The notes: generated by a model not told the origin, from the letters alone. A DNA stretch of 64,000 bases from an uncultured Flavobacteriales bacterium (GCA_937139155.1 CAKZPI010000018.1:1-64000); one strand, 5' to 3'; shown: positions 49,696-60,769, counted from the first letter of the stretch. Made by a program: numbers and translations.

Positions 49696-50118
49696 TTACA
49701 TAGGCTCTAAATGAAGTTCGGTTCCGTCTTCCTTGTTTTCAAGCCAAAGCTCATCTTTTTTCAGACGCAATATAATGTAGGTATTGTCTGCATCGTCATT
49801 TTCAAAGTCGAGTTTCAACTCTTCTTTGTCATTTTCAAACTCCCAATTTCCATCGGTTTCGTATTGAAAGGTGATGTTATCAGAGGTATAAACCGCCACC
49901 AGCCTCGCTGTATAATCTTCATTTAAATAGAGTTCATACTGGTCGTATTCCTCGGTTACATTTTCGCCATTACGTTCGGCTTTTTCGATTTCCCAATCGT
50001 TTTCAATTCGTTCTACCTTTGAGACAAAGGAAATAGCTGGTCCGTCTTCGTATTTTGAACATGAGGTCAGTCCTATTCCAATCAATATGGCTAGAGCAGT
50101 GTTTCTTAACGTTTTCAT
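49696..50118 (-). CDS. lipocalin-like hypothetical lipoprotein
   Basis: lipobox GIGLTSCSKYEDG; ENDWEIEKAERNGENVTEEYDQYELYLNEDYTARL. Confidence 0.7.
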   Translation of the reverse strand: MKTLRNTALAILIGIGLTSCSKYEDGPAISFVSKVERIENDWEIEKAERNGENVTEEYDQYELYLNEDYTARLVAVYTSDNITFQYETDGNWEFENDKEELKLDFENDDADNTYIILRLKKDELWLENKEDGTELHLEPM

Positions 50119-50349
50119 TTTCTTGTGTTTAGGGTTAAACTTTTTTAGGGTTTGGGCTAAACTTTTCAAGTCGCATGCCATTCGAGGAAAGAACTCTCTA
50201 AATCAATAGTAAACCCACTGATAATAAGGAGGTTGTATCAATAGGCTTTGCTTTTCCTGTTTAGGGCGGCCATGGTTGGAGGGAGTTCATTTGAAACTTG
50301 ATTTTCAAATTGAAAAGGAATTCTAGGCGAAACTTGTTTACTTCGCGAG

Positions 50350-50841
50350 ATGGAAAGGAAGGTTTTGTTTTTAGACCGAGATGGGGTCATCAATGAAGAA
50401 ATAGGAAACTACGTATGGAGACTCGAAGATCTCCAGATTAATTTTGGCTTGGTAGAATCTCTTGCTGATTTGAAAAGGATAGGGGTTGACTTTGTGGTGA
50501 TCACCAATCAAGGAGGAATTGCAAAGGGCCTTTATACTATGGAGGATGTGCGGGCAGTACACCAGAAAATTCAAGCGGAACTGGGCAGGCATGAAATTGA
50601 AATCCTTGATTTTTTTGTTTCCCCACACCATGATTTAATTTCAAATAGTCTAGACCGAAAGCCGAAATCTTTAATGATTGAACGTGCACTTCATAGATAC
50701 AAGGTGAAGGCAGAGAATGCCCTTATGATTGGGGATAAGGATTCAGATGTTCAGGCGGCAAATTCTGCTGGAATTAAAGGTTTGAAGATAAAAGCAAATT
50801 CCGACCTTCGCGGCCTGAATTTAAGCCAATATTTTCTATGA
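50350..50841 (+). CDS. HAD-IIIA phosphatase, GmhB-like (histidinol/heptose-bisphosphate phosphatase)
   Basis: LFLDRDGVINEE, VITNQGGIAKGLY, MIGDKDSDVQAANSAGIKGL. Confidence 0.9.
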   Translation: MERKVLFLDRDGVINEEIGNYVWRLEDLQINFGLVESLADLKRIGVDFVVITNQGGIAKGLYTMEDVRAVHQKIQAELGRHEIEILDFFVSPHHDLISNSLDRKPKSLMIERALHRYKVKAENALMIGDKDSDVQAANSAGIKGLKIKANSDLRGLNLSQYFL

Positions 50842-51701
50842 ATTTCATTCATAACGACGCATTAGTATCTTCTGAAGAATTAAGTTTCTCGTATTCAAAT
50901 AGAGCCTTTCAGTACGGTGATGGGCTTTTTGAGACCATGATGTACTCAAATGGAGAAATCCTCTTTTTTGAAGATCATTATTTCCGCCTTATGGGAAGCA
51001 TGCGGTTTCTTAGGTTTGAAATTCCAATGTCTTGGACCCCAGAGTTTCTAGAAGAGAAATGCAAGGAATTGATTCAAGCCAATCTTTGGGCAAATACCCA
51101 TGTTAGGCTTAAATTAATGGTATACCGCAGCTCAGGTGGGAGGTATACTCCTGAATCAAATAAACCCGAATATGTAATTAGCGGAGAGCCTAGTAGCATT
51201 GCCCCTTATCCGGTTTATAATTCAGGGCTGGTACTCGATACTTTTCAATACCATCACAAGCCTTCTGGTCGATTGTCAAACTTAAAAACCATTGGTTCTG
51301 CAATTTATACCCTTGCCGGGATTTTCGCTCAAGAAAATGATTTGGACGAGGCCATATTAATCAATGAGAAAGGCAATTTGGTGGAAGCCAGTTCATCGAA
51401 TTTATTCCTAATTCAAGGAAATAAATTAATAACTCCCCCTTTGGAGTCAGGATGTTTAAAGGGTGTATTTAGGAAAAACCTTCTTGACCGGGCAAAAGAT
51501 ATCGGCCTTGAGCCCATAGAAAAAGACATTAAGCCCTTTGATTTGATAAAGTCAGATGATGTTTTGCTGACCAATATGGCAAAGGGAATTCAATGGGTTT
51601 CGGGGTATAAAAAGAAGTCGTTTACTGGGGAAAAAGCGCGTGAAATTACTGAGGCGTTCTATGAATTGATCAATTCAAAAGAGGGTCAGACGGAGCATTA
51701 G
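50838..51701 (+). CDS. class IV aminotransferase (branched-chain/ADC lyase-like)
   Basis: FQYGDGLFETMMYSNGEILFFEDHYFRL, LVEASSSNLFLI. Confidence 0.9.
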   Translation: MNFIHNDALVSSEELSFSYSNRAFQYGDGLFETMMYSNGEILFFEDHYFRLMGSMRFLRFEIPMSWTPEFLEEKCKELIQANLWANTHVRLKLMVYRSSGGRYTPESNKPEYVISGEPSSIAPYPVYNSGLVLDTFQYHHKPSGRLSNLKTIGSAIYTLAGIFAQENDLDEAILINEKGNLVEASSSNLFLIQGNKLITPPLESGCLKGVFRKNLLDRAKDIGLEPIEKDIKPFDLIKSDDVLLTNMAKGIQWVSGYKKKSFTGEKAREITEAFYELINSKEGQTEH

Positions 51702-52230
51702 CCCAAATTTTATATTTATCGTCCATTTGCAAAAGAGCCTTTCTCCAAAGTGCGTCTGGATGGTCTTGCATGAGGTCAATATTCGGTAAGTTTTCAACCA
51801 CCAACCAAGACTCTTCTTTGATTTCACCCTCAAGTTGTTGCGACTGCCAACCGGCGTAACCCATAAAGAATCGCACTTCGTGGGTTTCTACTTCTCCCTT
51901 ATCGATAAGCTCCATAAGGGCGGCTAAATTTCCTCCCCAATAAATTCCTCTAGAAATTTCAACAGAGCCTGGAATAACTTTTCCAAGGGAGTGAATGAAA
52001 TAAAGGTTATCCTGCTGAACCGGTCCGCCGTAAAAAATAGGAGCATCAAAATCTGGAAAATCAGGAAGAAGATCGGTGAGTTGAACCGGAAGGGGTTTGT
52101 TGGTAATAAAGCCAATGGCTCCACCTTCTTGATGGTCAGCTATTAACACGATGGTTCGATTGAAAGAATCATCAATGAGTGTTGGCTCAGCGATGAGTAA
52201 ATAACCTTTTTTAGAGTTCAAAGTCTTCAA
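51670..52230 (-). CDS. YqgE/AlgH family protein
   Basis: GYLLIAEPTLIDDSFNRTIVLIADHQEGGAIGFITNKPL, FYGGPVQ. Confidence 0.95.
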   Translation of the reverse strand: MKTLNSKKGYLLIAEPTLIDDSFNRTIVLIADHQEGGAIGFITNKPLPVQLTDLLPDFPDFDAPIFYGGPVQQDNLYFIHSLGKVIPGSVEISRGIYWGGNLAALMELIDKGEVETHEVRFFMGYAGWQSQQLEGEIKEESWLVVENLPNIDLMQDHPDALWRKALLQMDDKYKIWANAPSDPLLN

Positions 52231-52295
52231 TTTGAGAGAATTACTTTCGGGTCTTCAATGTAAAAAATTTTTCCGCATTATAAAAAAGACCTTTG

Positions 52296-52304
52296 TTACT
52301 TTGC
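52296..52304 (+). promoter_or_regulatory. -7 element TTACTTTGC immediately before pdxH
   Basis: TAnnTTTG-like, 3 nt before ATG at 52308. Confidence 0.5.
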
Positions 52305-52307
52305 AGG

Positions 52308-52946
52308 ATGAAAATGAAGAAACTCAGTGAAATCAGGGAGGAATATGCCCTACGGTCCTTGGAATCAAAAGATTTAGCAAAATTACCCATGGATCAATTT
52401 GAGAAATGGATGGAAGAAGCTTTGAATGCAGAGGTGAAAGAACCAACTGCCTTTCACCTTTCATCACTGGGTTTGGATGGATACCCAGATTTACGGGTGG
52501 TTCTTTTAAAGGAAATCAGGCCCGACGGAATTGTTTTCTTCACCAACTACCAATCTAAAAAGGGAAAATCCTTTGAACAATTGCCCAGGGCTGCCGCCAA
52601 TTTTTTCTGGATTGAGCTTCAAAGACAGGTTCGTTTGGTGGGAGATATAGAGAAAATATCGGCCGAAGATTCGGATGCCTATTTTCATTCGAGGCCTTTG
52701 GCTTCTCAAATTGGAGCCATTGCCTCTAAACAAAGCGAGGAAATAGAGTCTAGGCAATTATTGGAAAAAAATTACCAGAAGGTGGCATCCGCTGGAAAGA
52801 TCAAAAGGCCCGAACACTGGGGAGGGTACCTTTTAAAACCAAAAAGGGTAGAATTCTGGCAGGGTAGAAAGTCAAGACTTCACGATCGGTTTGAATATGC
52901 CTTGAATTCAGAAGGAGGATTTACCTTAAAGCGTTTACAACCTTAA
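52308..52946 (+). CDS. pdxH: pyridoxamine 5'-phosphate oxidase
   Basis: FFTNYQSKKGKSFEQLPRAAANFFW, VRLVGDIEKIS, EFWQGRKSRLHDR. Confidence 0.95.
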   Translation: MKMKKLSEIREEYALRSLESKDLAKLPMDQFEKWMEEALNAEVKEPTAFHLSSLGLDGYPDLRVVLLKEIRPDGIVFFTNYQSKKGKSFEQLPRAAANFFWIELQRQVRLVGDIEKISAEDSDAYFHSRPLASQIGAIASKQSEEIESRQLLEKNYQKVASAGKIKRPEHWGGYLLKPKRVEFWQGRKSRLHDRFEYALNSEGGFTLKRLQP

Positions 52947-52960
52947 GGTTTGGAGCAAAA

Positions 52961-52986
52961 AAAAGGCCGCCTTTCGGCAGCCTTTT
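52961..52986. terminator. bidirectional terminator between pdxH and HU gene
   Basis: aaaaggccgcc tttc ggcagcctttt. Confidence 0.8.
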
Positions 52987-53006
52987 GTTGACCAATTGAT
53001 ATTCAA

Positions 53007-53279
53007 TTAGTTGATTTTGTCATTCAAGTCAGCTCCTGCCTTAAACTTCGCTACATTCTTAGCAGCAATTTTGATGGTCGCACCTGTTTGAGGGTTACGG
53101 CCTTCGCGGGCTGGACGATGAGATGTAGAGAAAGAACCAAAACCAACCAAGGTTACACGGCCTCCTTTTGCCAATGAGCCACTAACGTTGTCTACAAAAG
53201 AGTCAAGCGCTTTTTTAGCAGCAGCTTTAGAAATTCCGGCATCGGATGCCATGGCCTCAATAAGTTCAGCTTTGTTCAT
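53007..53279 (-). CDS. HU-family DNA-binding protein
   Basis: MNKAELIEAMASDAGISKAAAKKALDSF, GFGSFSTSHRPAREGRNPQTG. Confidence 0.97.
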   Translation of the reverse strand: MNKAELIEAMASDAGISKAAAKKALDSFVDNVSGSLAKGGRVTLVGFGSFSTSHRPAREGRNPQTGATIKIAAKNVAKFKAGADLNDKIN

Positions 53280-53321
53280 GATACATGCAATTTTAGGTTA
53301 AACAATGTTTTCAAAGCCCTA

Positions 53322-53329
53322 CAAATATA
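53322..53329 (-). promoter_or_regulatory. -7 element TATATTTG (minus strand) upstream of HU gene
   Basis: caaatata on + strand. Confidence 0.6.
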
Positions 53330-53439
53330 GCCCAACAATAAGGCCAAGCAAGAGTCTGCTTGATTTTTTCTGCATTTTGTGAATAATTGAAGGTATTTTG
53401 TTGATAAACCCGCTGGTTTTTAGGGCTGAACCATTGTTT

Positions 53440-54417
53440 TTACTGGGATGTAGAGGGGGCTTCCAGCCATTTCCAGCCTGAATTTATATCCATTCCGTTC
53501 AAAATTTCCTGAGTTTTTAGGCGTTTTTTGCCCGGAATCTGCATTTCTAAGATTTCAAGACGCCCATTTTTGGCTTGTAAAAACAGGCGGTTTCCTTCCC
53601 TTATAAGGCCTGATTCAAGGTTTTTTCCTTCTAGAATCGGAGCTTCCGTTAGGTAAATCTTCAAATCCATTCTTTCCTTTTCTGGATTTTCTACGGGTAA
53701 TAATGCGGCTGGGTAAGGAGAGAGCCCTCGAATGTGGTTGAATATTTTTTCTGCCTCCCAGTCCTTATTTATATAAAACATAGGCTTCCTAAGCTTGGGA
53801 GCCTTTTTAATCTGACTAAGTTCAAATTCTTCTTGGGGTTTCGGTTTTAGTTTTCCTTCCGCGAAAGCATTCAGGGTATCTACCAATAATGAACCTCCTT
53901 TTTCCATCATCCGATCATGCAATGAACCGGTGGTTTCCTTTTCTCCAATCCTCATTTCCTTTTGAAGTAGAATGGCTCCTGTATCAATTTCATGCCTGAT
54001 CAAAAAGGTGGTTAATCCTGAATGAGGCTCCCCGTTCATAACCGCCCAATGAATGGGTGCAGCACCTCTATATTGTGGAAGGAGGGAGGCATGAAGGTTA
54101 ATGGTTCCTAACTTGGGCATGGACCAAACGGATTCTGGTAACATTCTAAAAGCAACCACAACAAACACATCTGCCTCAAGCCCTCTAAGCTCATCTTGAA
54201 ATTCTGGGTCTTTTAAATTGGTAGGCTGAAGAATTGGAAGGTTAAGGTCAAGGGCCGATTTCTTTACCGCCGAAGCCTGAAGTTTATGTCCTCTACCCGC
54301 CTTTTTGTCTGGGGCCGTAATAACCCCTACCAGTTCAAAATTTTCATGAATGGCAATCATGGAAGGAACCGCAAATTCCGGGGTTCCCATAAATACAATG
54401 CGAAGTTTAGTTTTCAT
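53440..54417 (-). CDS. fmt: methionyl-tRNA formyltransferase
   Basis: LRIVFMGTPEFAVPSM, NLHASLLPQYRGAAPIHWAVMNGE; start at MKTKLRIVF, overlaps recQ 3' end by 11 nt. Confidence 0.96.
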   Translation of the reverse strand: MKTKLRIVFMGTPEFAVPSMIAIHENFELVGVITAPDKKAGRGHKLQASAVKKSALDLNLPILQPTNLKDPEFQDELRGLEADVFVVVAFRMLPESVWSMPKLGTINLHASLLPQYRGAAPIHWAVMNGEPHSGLTTFLIRHEIDTGAILLQKEMRIGEKETTGSLHDRMMEKGGSLLVDTLNAFAEGKLKPKPQEEFELSQIKKAPKLRKPMFYINKDWEAEKIFNHIRGLSPYPAALLPVENPEKERMDLKIYLTEAPILEGKNLESGLIREGNRLFLQAKNGRLEILEMQIPGKKRLKTQEILNGMDINSGWKWLEAPSTSQ

Positions 54418-56293
54418 TTGGCAAATGTAATATTTGGCCTTTGCCAAGGATGACTTTTTCTTGGTCAATTAGATTTCTCAGGCTTTGTCCGATGTTTGCA
54501 TGGATGGATCTTGGGTACTTTTGAAGGAGTTCTTGACTGGAAATGGGTGAAGATTCTTTAAGGGCTTTTAAAAGCTCTTGGTCGAGGTTCTGGTAGGAAT
54601 GGGCTTTTTTCTCCCTCACACACCAATCGCATATTCCACATGGGGCTGCTTCTTCTCCAAAATAGGCCACGATGCCTTGCATCCTACAAGAATCCTGGGT
54701 AAGGAAGTTGAGCATTGCCTCATTCCGGTCTTTGTACATTCTTTTCAACCAGATCAATAAATCCTTTTTCACCAATAAATGTCCCTTGGGCTCTTTGGCT
54801 TCAAGGAATCCAAGCAAAGGGAGGTCTCTTTTTTCAGAATAGTAAATGATTTCATCCTGATCAAGCTTCCGAAGCGCCTTGATAAATTCTGTTTTGGATG
54901 TTTTTAAAGCTCGGGCTAGCTTATCTTCTTTCACCGGAACCATGCTATCAAATATGCCGCCATAGGATCTAAGCAAAGCCTTTAGAATAATGTCCATTTT
55001 AGGAAACCGAACTTGGTAATCGTAAACCACCTCTCTACTTGCCCTTATCCTTAACCGGCTATGGGATTCTTGACTAAGCTCATGGGTAATAATGCCCTGT
55101 AGGGCTAATACTTGCATAGATCGGTTTACCGTTTCCTCATCCAGTTCATACCTCTTCATGAAATCTACCTGATCAAAGGGGTGATAGGTAAATTGACCAC
55201 CCCCAACAGGGATCTTAAAATAGCTTCCTAAACATTCATATACCCGCCTAATCTCACGCATTTCAGGAATCTCAATTTTTTTCGACTCAATGCTTTTAAG
55301 AGTTGATGGACTCAATAGTAAAACTGCGTAGGCTTTTTTTCCATCCCTTCCGGCTCTACCTGCTTCTTGGTAATAAGCCTCCAGGCTATCCGGAGCTTGA
55401 TAATGAATTACGGTTCGCACGTCAGGCTTGTCGATGCCCATACCAAAGGCGTTGGTTGCTAAAATGACCCGGGTTTTGTTGGAAATCCATTCATCTTGGG
55501 CTCTTTCCCTTTCCTCAGACTTTAGCCCGGCATGGTAATAGTCAGCTGAGATGCCCTCGTTTTGGAGGTACTCTGCAATTTGCCTACAAGCCTTTCTGGA
55601 ACGGGTATAAACCACCGACGAACCTGGAACGGAATTCAGGATATGAGCAATTTCTGAATACCGGTTTTCAGTTTCCCTAAGGGTGAAAGAGAGGTTGTTC
55701 CGAACGAAACTCTTTTTGAGCACCTGACCAATCTCCAGTTGCTTGCATATATCTTCACAAACGGCAGGGGTGGCAGAAGCGGTCAATGCCAAAACAGGTA
55801 CCTCAGGGTGAATTTCTCTTAGCTCTTTTATTTTTCGATAAGCCGGACGGAAATCATAGCCCCATTGGGAAATGCAATGGGCCTCATCTATGGCTATTAA
55901 TCCGGGTTTTAGGTACTGAATCCTGGCTTTGAAATTTGCCGAGGCAAGGCGTTCAGGGGCTAGGTAAATGAAGTCGTAAGCCCCGGTCATCATATTATCA
56001 AGGGCTAAATTAAGCTCAGAGGCTGGCATGCTTGAGCTTAGGGCAACCGCCTTAATCCCTCTAGCCTGCAATTGGGCCACTTGGTCTTGCATTAAGGCAA
56101 TTAAGGGGGAAATGACCAGGGTAGGACCCTCAAGCATTAAACCCGGAACTTGAAAGCAAATCGATTTCCCTCCGCCGGTAGGTAAAAGGGCCAAACAGTC
56201 TTTTCCTGAAACCACCGTTTGAATGATGTCTTCCTGAAGAGGTCGGAAGGCAGGGTAGCCCCAGTATTTTCTTAAAACTTCAATCGGACTCAT
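54407..56293 (-). CDS. recQ: ATP-dependent DNA helicase RecQ family
   Basis: LLPTGGGKSICFQVP, DEAHCISQWGYDFRPAY, NAFGMGIDKPDVRTVIHY, QEAGRAGRDG; zinc-binding Cys cluster. Confidence 0.95.
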   Translation of the reverse strand: MSPIEVLRKYWGYPAFRPLQEDIIQTVVSGKDCLALLPTGGGKSICFQVPGLMLEGPTLVISPLIALMQDQVAQLQARGIKAVALSSSMPASELNLALDNMMTGAYDFIYLAPERLASANFKARIQYLKPGLIAIDEAHCISQWGYDFRPAYRKIKELREIHPEVPVLALTASATPAVCEDICKQLEIGQVLKKSFVRNNLSFTLRETENRYSEIAHILNSVPGSSVVYTRSRKACRQIAEYLQNEGISADYYHAGLKSEERERAQDEWISNKTRVILATNAFGMGIDKPDVRTVIHYQAPDSLEAYYQEAGRAGRDGKKAYAVLLLSPSTLKSIESKKIEIPEMREIRRVYECLGSYFKIPVGGGQFTYHPFDQVDFMKRYELDEETVNRSMQVLALQGIITHELSQESHSRLRIRASREVVYDYQVRFPKMDIILKALLRSYGGIFDSMVPVKEDKLARALKTSKTEFIKALRKLDQDEIIYYSEKRDLPLLGFLEAKEPKGHLLVKKDLLIWLKRMYKDRNEAMLNFLTQDSCRMQGIVAYFGEEAAPCGICDWCVREKKAHSYQNLDQELLKALKESSPISSQELLQKYPRSIHANIGQSLRNLIDQEKVILGKGQILHLPNEN

Positions 56294-56844
56294 GCTTGAA
56301 TGTGGTCAAGGATGAATGTTTTTCGGTCTTCCAAGCTTCCCTTTGGAATGTCTAGCCATTTATAACCATATCGGAAACAGACGGTTTTTAAGGCCGCATA
56401 GAGCTTTTGGGCTTCTTCAAAGCTTTCCTTTCGCTCTGCGTCTTGGGTGTAGATTTCTTTCCATGGGGTGCAACCAAAAACTTGGGTTTCGTATCGGTGC
56501 TTGAGGGCGGCATCGTGAATTTCAGCAGGAATGGGCTGGCCTTTCACCAGAAAATAAGCCGCCAAGTCAGGAATGCCCCGATCATAAAATTGATGTTCTG
56601 CGGCATGGGTGGATTGATCTAAAATTCGCCGACTAAGTACTTTCAAACTAAATGCCTTCAAGTTTTTCCAGGGGAGAACTTCTGAATTTTTCGAAACCTC
56701 CTCCTGAATGATATCTCTTCCAATTTCATCAAAGACGGTAAACCCGTCTCCCTTTAGTGCATAAAGAAGACTTGACTTTCCAGAGCCTGGTGGACCCGAA
56801 ATCAACCATTTTTTTGGGTGAATAACCTTTGTTTTACCAATCAT
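56290..56844 (-). CDS. AAA_28-like P-loop ATPase/kinase
   Basis: ISGPPGSGKSSLLYAL, FYDRGIPDLAAYFL; 4 nt overlap with recQ. Confidence 0.8.
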   Translation of the reverse strand: MIGKTKVIHPKKWLISGPPGSGKSSLLYALKGDGFTVFDEIGRDIIQEEVSKNSEVLPWKNLKAFSLKVLSRRILDQSTHAAEHQFYDRGIPDLAAYFLVKGQPIPAEIHDAALKHRYETQVFGCTPWKEIYTQDAERKESFEEAQKLYAALKTVCFRYGYKWLDIPKGSLEDRKTFILDHIQA

Positions 56845-56891
56845 TTCCTAACATTTGCAGGCTGAAACACGTATTTATTTAAAATTAGAAA

Positions 56892-57170
56892 ATGTCATCA
56901 GAAGAAGATAAACTTAACCAACTCAGAAACCTGTTGAATGATGTTACCGAATGGCCAACCGTTTATATGTTCAAGTTCATTATCCCTGCTGACAATAAGA
57001 AATATGCTCAAGTAGAGTCTTTGTTTGGGCAAGATGCAGAAATCTACACCAAACAAAGCAAGAAAGGTTCCTACATTAGCTTTTCGGTTAAGGAAGTCAT
57101 GCTATCAGCCGATGACATCCTGCACGTTTATAAGCGGGCCGGGGAAATTGAAGGGCTCATCGCATTATAA
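56892..57170 (+). CDS. DUF493 (YbeD-like) protein
   Basis: 92 aa, WPTVYMFKFIIPADNKKYAQVESLFG ... KGSYISFSVKEVM. Confidence 0.85.
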   Translation: MSSEEDKLNQLRNLLNDVTEWPTVYMFKFIIPADNKKYAQVESLFGQDAEIYTKQSKKGSYISFSVKEVMLSADDILHVYKRAGEIEGLIAL

Positions 57171-57171
57171 A

Positions 57172-57963
57172 TTAGGGCTTGTAATACTTCTTCGCCTCGG
57201 GCATGAACTTGTTTAAGTTCTCAATTCGGGTATTATGCGCGGGGTGAGTGGATAAAAATTCTGGAACATTTGCTCCGCCTTGAGCGGCCATCCTTTCCCA
57301 AAACTTAGGGGCTTCTTCAGGATTGTAACCAGCCATTGCCATGAAAATCAAGCCCAGTTTATCAGCTTCGGTTTCGTGGGTTCTAGAAAAGGGAAGCATG
57401 ACACCAACCTGAGAGCCAATTCCGTATGCCGACATGAATAGGTTTTTGGTTTGCTCGGGTTTTTCAGAAAGTGCTACATCTAGAGCAATTCCTCCAAACT
57501 GTTGCATTAAACTATGGGTCATTCTTTCGTTTCCATGCTGGGCGATGGCATGGGCAATTTCGTGTCCCATCACAACTGCCACCCCTGCGTCATCCCCGCA
57601 AATGGGCATGATTCCGGTGTAAAAAGCCACCTTTCCTCCAGGCATGCACCAAGCGTTTACCGTTTCGTCTTTGATCAAATTGAACTCCCATGAATAATCG
57701 CTGATCTCATCCTTCATTCCATTGTTTGACATGTACTGCTCAACTGCGGCTTTGATTTTGTTTCCAACCCTTTTGACCTGAAGAGCTTGAGCTCCGGTGG
57801 TAACCACTTGATTGGAGGATAAAACATCTTGGTACGAGCTTGAGCTAAGGCTATTCATTTGGGTAGAAGGAATCCAGGCTGTTTGCTTCCTTCCCGTTAA
57901 GGGAACCGTTGAACAAGCCACAAAAATTAGGGTGAACAATAAGGTAGGAATTGAGGTTTTCAT
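57172..57963 (-). CDS. M48-family metallopeptidase lipoprotein
   Basis: VMGHEIAHAIAQHGNERM, ETEADKLGLIFMAMAGY. Confidence 0.95.
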   Translation of the reverse strand: MKTSIPTLLFTLIFVACSTVPLTGRKQTAWIPSTQMNSLSSSSYQDVLSSNQVVTTGAQALQVKRVGNKIKAAVEQYMSNNGMKDEISDYSWEFNLIKDETVNAWCMPGGKVAFYTGIMPICGDDAGVAVVMGHEIAHAIAQHGNERMTHSLMQQFGGIALDVALSEKPEQTKNLFMSAYGIGSQVGVMLPFSRTHETEADKLGLIFMAMAGYNPEEAPKFWERMAAQGGANVPEFLSTHPAHNTRIENLNKFMPEAKKYYKP

Positions 57964-57987
57964 GGGATTTAAATTTTATTTCGAAGC

Positions 57988-58017
57988 TAAAAAAAATCCC
58001 GGCAGTTTACCGGGATT
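57988..58017 (-). terminator. terminator downstream of clpB
   Basis: aatcccgg cagttta ccgggatt with T-run on minus strand. Confidence 0.85.
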
Positions 58018-58036
58018 CTCTTATTTGAAATTACGT

Positions 58037-60652
58037 TTAATCAATGACCGGGGTTTCGGCAATGTTTCGGAAAACCAAGCCTTCCTCTTCAAAATAATCA
58101 ATGAGAATATTTGATTCGGGCTTTACTTCTCCCGCAAGAATTTTCTTTGAGAGAAGGTTTAGCACCTCTCTTTGAAGGGCTCTTTTCAAAGGCCTTGCAC
58201 CAAATTGTGGGTCAAATCCTAATTCTGCCAAATGGTCAATGGCTTCGCGGGTTGCCTCAAGAGTTATGTCTTGGTTTGACAAGGTTTTCTGAATTTGTTT
58301 GAGTTGAATTTCTACAATCGAACGGATTTCAGTCTTGTCTAGAGGTGTGAAAACTATGATTTCATCGATTCGGTTTAGGAATTCAGGGCGTAAACTCCTT
58401 TTCAAAAGGCCGAAAACTTCGGTTTTGGTGGATGCAGAAATGGTTTCCTTATCCGCAGTTCCTAGTTTATCGTAGGCCGATTGAATGATTTCCGAACCAA
58501 GATTTGAGGTCATTATGATAATGGTGTTTTTGAAGTCCACCAACCTTCCCTTATTATCCGTCAATCTTCCATCATCCAAAACCTGAAGCAGGATATTAAA
58601 TACATCTGCATGGGCTTTTTCAATTTCATCCAATAGGATTACTGAGTAAGGTTTTCTCCGAACGGCCTCCGTTAATTGTCCGCCTTCATCATATCCAACA
58701 TATCCGGGAGGCGCTCCTAACAACCTACTCACGGTATGTCTTTCTTGGTATTCACTCATGTCAATTCGAGTCATGCTAGAATCGTCATTGAATAAGAACT
58801 CAGCCAATGCTTTGGCCAATTCGGTTTTTCCCACCCCAGTGGTACCCAGGAAAATGAAAGACCCTATTGGTTTTCTGGCGTCTTGAAGTCCGGCTCTTGA
58901 CCTTCGTACTGCATCCGAAACGGCTTGAATTGCTTCTTCTTGACCGATTACTCGTTTGTGAAGCTCATCTTCCAAACGGAGTAGTTTTTCTTTCTCAGAT
59001 TGAAGCATTCTAGAAACCGGAATTCCGGTCCAGCGGCTCACCACTCCGGCCACATCTTCAGAATCAACCTCCTCTTTGATCAGGATGTTTCCGGAGGCTT
59101 GCATTTCTTGAAGACGCTTCATTTTATCTTCAAGGCTTTCCTCTACTTCTTTAATTTTCCCGTAACGAATCTCAGCAACCCTTCCATAATCACCTTGACG
59201 TTCGGCTTGTTCTGCTTCCAGACGGAAGTTTTCCAGGTCTTCCTTTAATTGCTGGATGCCTTCAACTACCTCTCGTTCACCTTGCCATTTGCTTTGAATT
59301 TCTTGTCGATCTTCTTTTAGGTTGGCAATTTCTTCAGAAAGGAATTTGAGTTTTGTCTCGTCTTTTTCCCGCTTAATGGCCTCTCTTTCAATTTCCAATT
59401 GCATGATTTTTCGATCCAGTTCATCCAGACTTTCTGGCTTTGAATTGATTTCCATGCGGAGTTTGGAGGCGGCCTCATCCATAAGGTCAATGGCCTTATC
59501 AGGAAGGAAGCGGTCGGAAATGTATCGTTGGCTAAGGTCAACGGCCGAAATTATGGCTTCGTCTTTAATTCGAACCTTGTGATGGGTCTCGTATTTTTCT
59601 TTGATTCCACGCATGATGGAAATGGCCGATTCACGATCAGGCTCGTCTACAAGCACTTTCTGGAAACGTCGTTCCAAGGCTTTGTCTTTTTCAAAGAATT
59701 TCTGGTACTCATTGAGGGTGGTAGCACCTATGGCTCGTAACTCTCCTCTGGCAAGGGCTGGTTTTAGAATGTTGGCTGCATCCATGGCGCCTTCTCCTCC
59801 TCCTGCTCCTACAAGGGTATGGATTTCATCGATGAAAAGCACAATTTCACCTTCGGCATTAATAACTTCTTTAACCACCGATTTTAACCGCTCTTCAAAT
59901 TCTCCTTTGTATTTGGCACCGGCTACTAAGGCGCCCATGTCAAGGGCGTAAATTTGCTTTGATTTCAGGTTTTCGGGTACGTCTCCTTTTACAATACGGT
60001 GAGCAAGACCCTCGGCAATGGCGGTTTTACCCACACCCGGTTCTCCGATTAAAATGGGGTTGTTTTTGGTCCGCCTTGAAAGAATCTGCAAAACTCTACG
60101 AATCTCTTCATCCCTACCTATTACCGGGTCTAATTTTCCGTCTTCCGCCATTTTATTCAAATGGTTGGCAAATTTTGAAAGGGAGTGGTAGGTTTCTTCC
60201 GCTGAAGCGGATTGAACCTTAGAGCCTTGTCTTAGTTCTTTTATGGCCGACATTAAATCTTTTTCATTCAGCCCCGAATCTTTTAAAATCTTACCTGCGG
60301 CATCTTTGATTTTGGTGAAGCCGAGAAGTACAACTTCAACAGAGACAAACTCATCGCCTAATTTTTTAGCATAATCCTGAGCATGGGCTAGAAGTTTTTG
60401 ACCGCTCTGACTTAAATAAATTTGTCCGCCTTCAACCTTTGCAATGCTTTTCAATTCAGCTTCAACCGCCTTGGTGATTTGGCTTGAATTCATTCCTAGC
60501 TTTTTGAAAAGGAATGGAACGGAGCTTTCGGCTTCTAAAAGTGCCGCTAATAAATGGATGGGCTCTAAAGCTTGGTGCCCAAGTACAATGGCCTTTTGCT
60601 GGGCTTGCTGTAATAACTCTTGGGTCTTTATGGTAAACTTATCCTGATTCAT
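58037..60652 (-). CDS. clpB: ATP-dependent chaperone ClpB
   Basis: [34 protein letters not shown], coiled-coil middle domain. Confidence 0.97.
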   Translation of the reverse strand: MNQDKFTIKTQELLQQAQQKAIVLGHQALEPIHLLAALLEAESSVPFLFKKLGMNSSQITKAVEAELKSIAKVEGGQIYLSQSGQKLLAHAQDYAKKLGDEFVSVEVVLLGFTKIKDAAGKILKDSGLNEKDLMSAIKELRQGSKVQSASAEETYHSLSKFANHLNKMAEDGKLDPVIGRDEEIRRVLQILSRRTKNNPILIGEPGVGKTAIAEGLAHRIVKGDVPENLKSKQIYALDMGALVAGAKYKGEFEERLKSVVKEVINAEGEIVLFIDEIHTLVGAGGGEGAMDAANILKPALARGELRAIGATTLNEYQKFFEKDKALERRFQKVLVDEPDRESAISIMRGIKEKYETHHKVRIKDEAIISAVDLSQRYISDRFLPDKAIDLMDEAASKLRMEINSKPESLDELDRKIMQLEIEREAIKREKDETKLKFLSEEIANLKEDRQEIQSKWQGEREVVEGIQQLKEDLENFRLEAEQAERQGDYGRVAEIRYGKIKEVEESLEDKMKRLQEMQASGNILIKEEVDSEDVAGVVSRWTGIPVSRMLQSEKEKLLRLEDELHKRVIGQEEAIQAVSDAVRRSRAGLQDARKPIGSFIFLGTTGVGKTELAKALAEFLFNDDSSMTRIDMSEYQERHTVSRLLGAPPGYVGYDEGGQLTEAVRRKPYSVILLDEIEKAHADVFNILLQVLDDGRLTDNKGRLVDFKNTIIIMTSNLGSEIIQSAYDKLGTADKETISASTKTEVFGLLKRSLRPEFLNRIDEIIVFTPLDKTEIRSIVEIQLKQIQKTLSNQDITLEATREAIDHLAELGFDPQFGARPLKRALQREVLNLLSKKILAGEVKPESNILIDYFEEEGLVFRNIAETPVID

Positions 60653-60769
60653 TCTATGTTTTTTTAATCTCCTTCAACAAATTAAAGTCCAAGCCATAAA
60701 TTCGGAAATAATGACATGAAAACAAAAGAAAATAGGGTTTTTTTAAGGGGAAATAAGACGAAATGTCAG

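Noticed and set aside
58111-60647. Plus-strand ORFs inside clpB
   Set aside because: Antisense shadow frames of a highly conserved gene.
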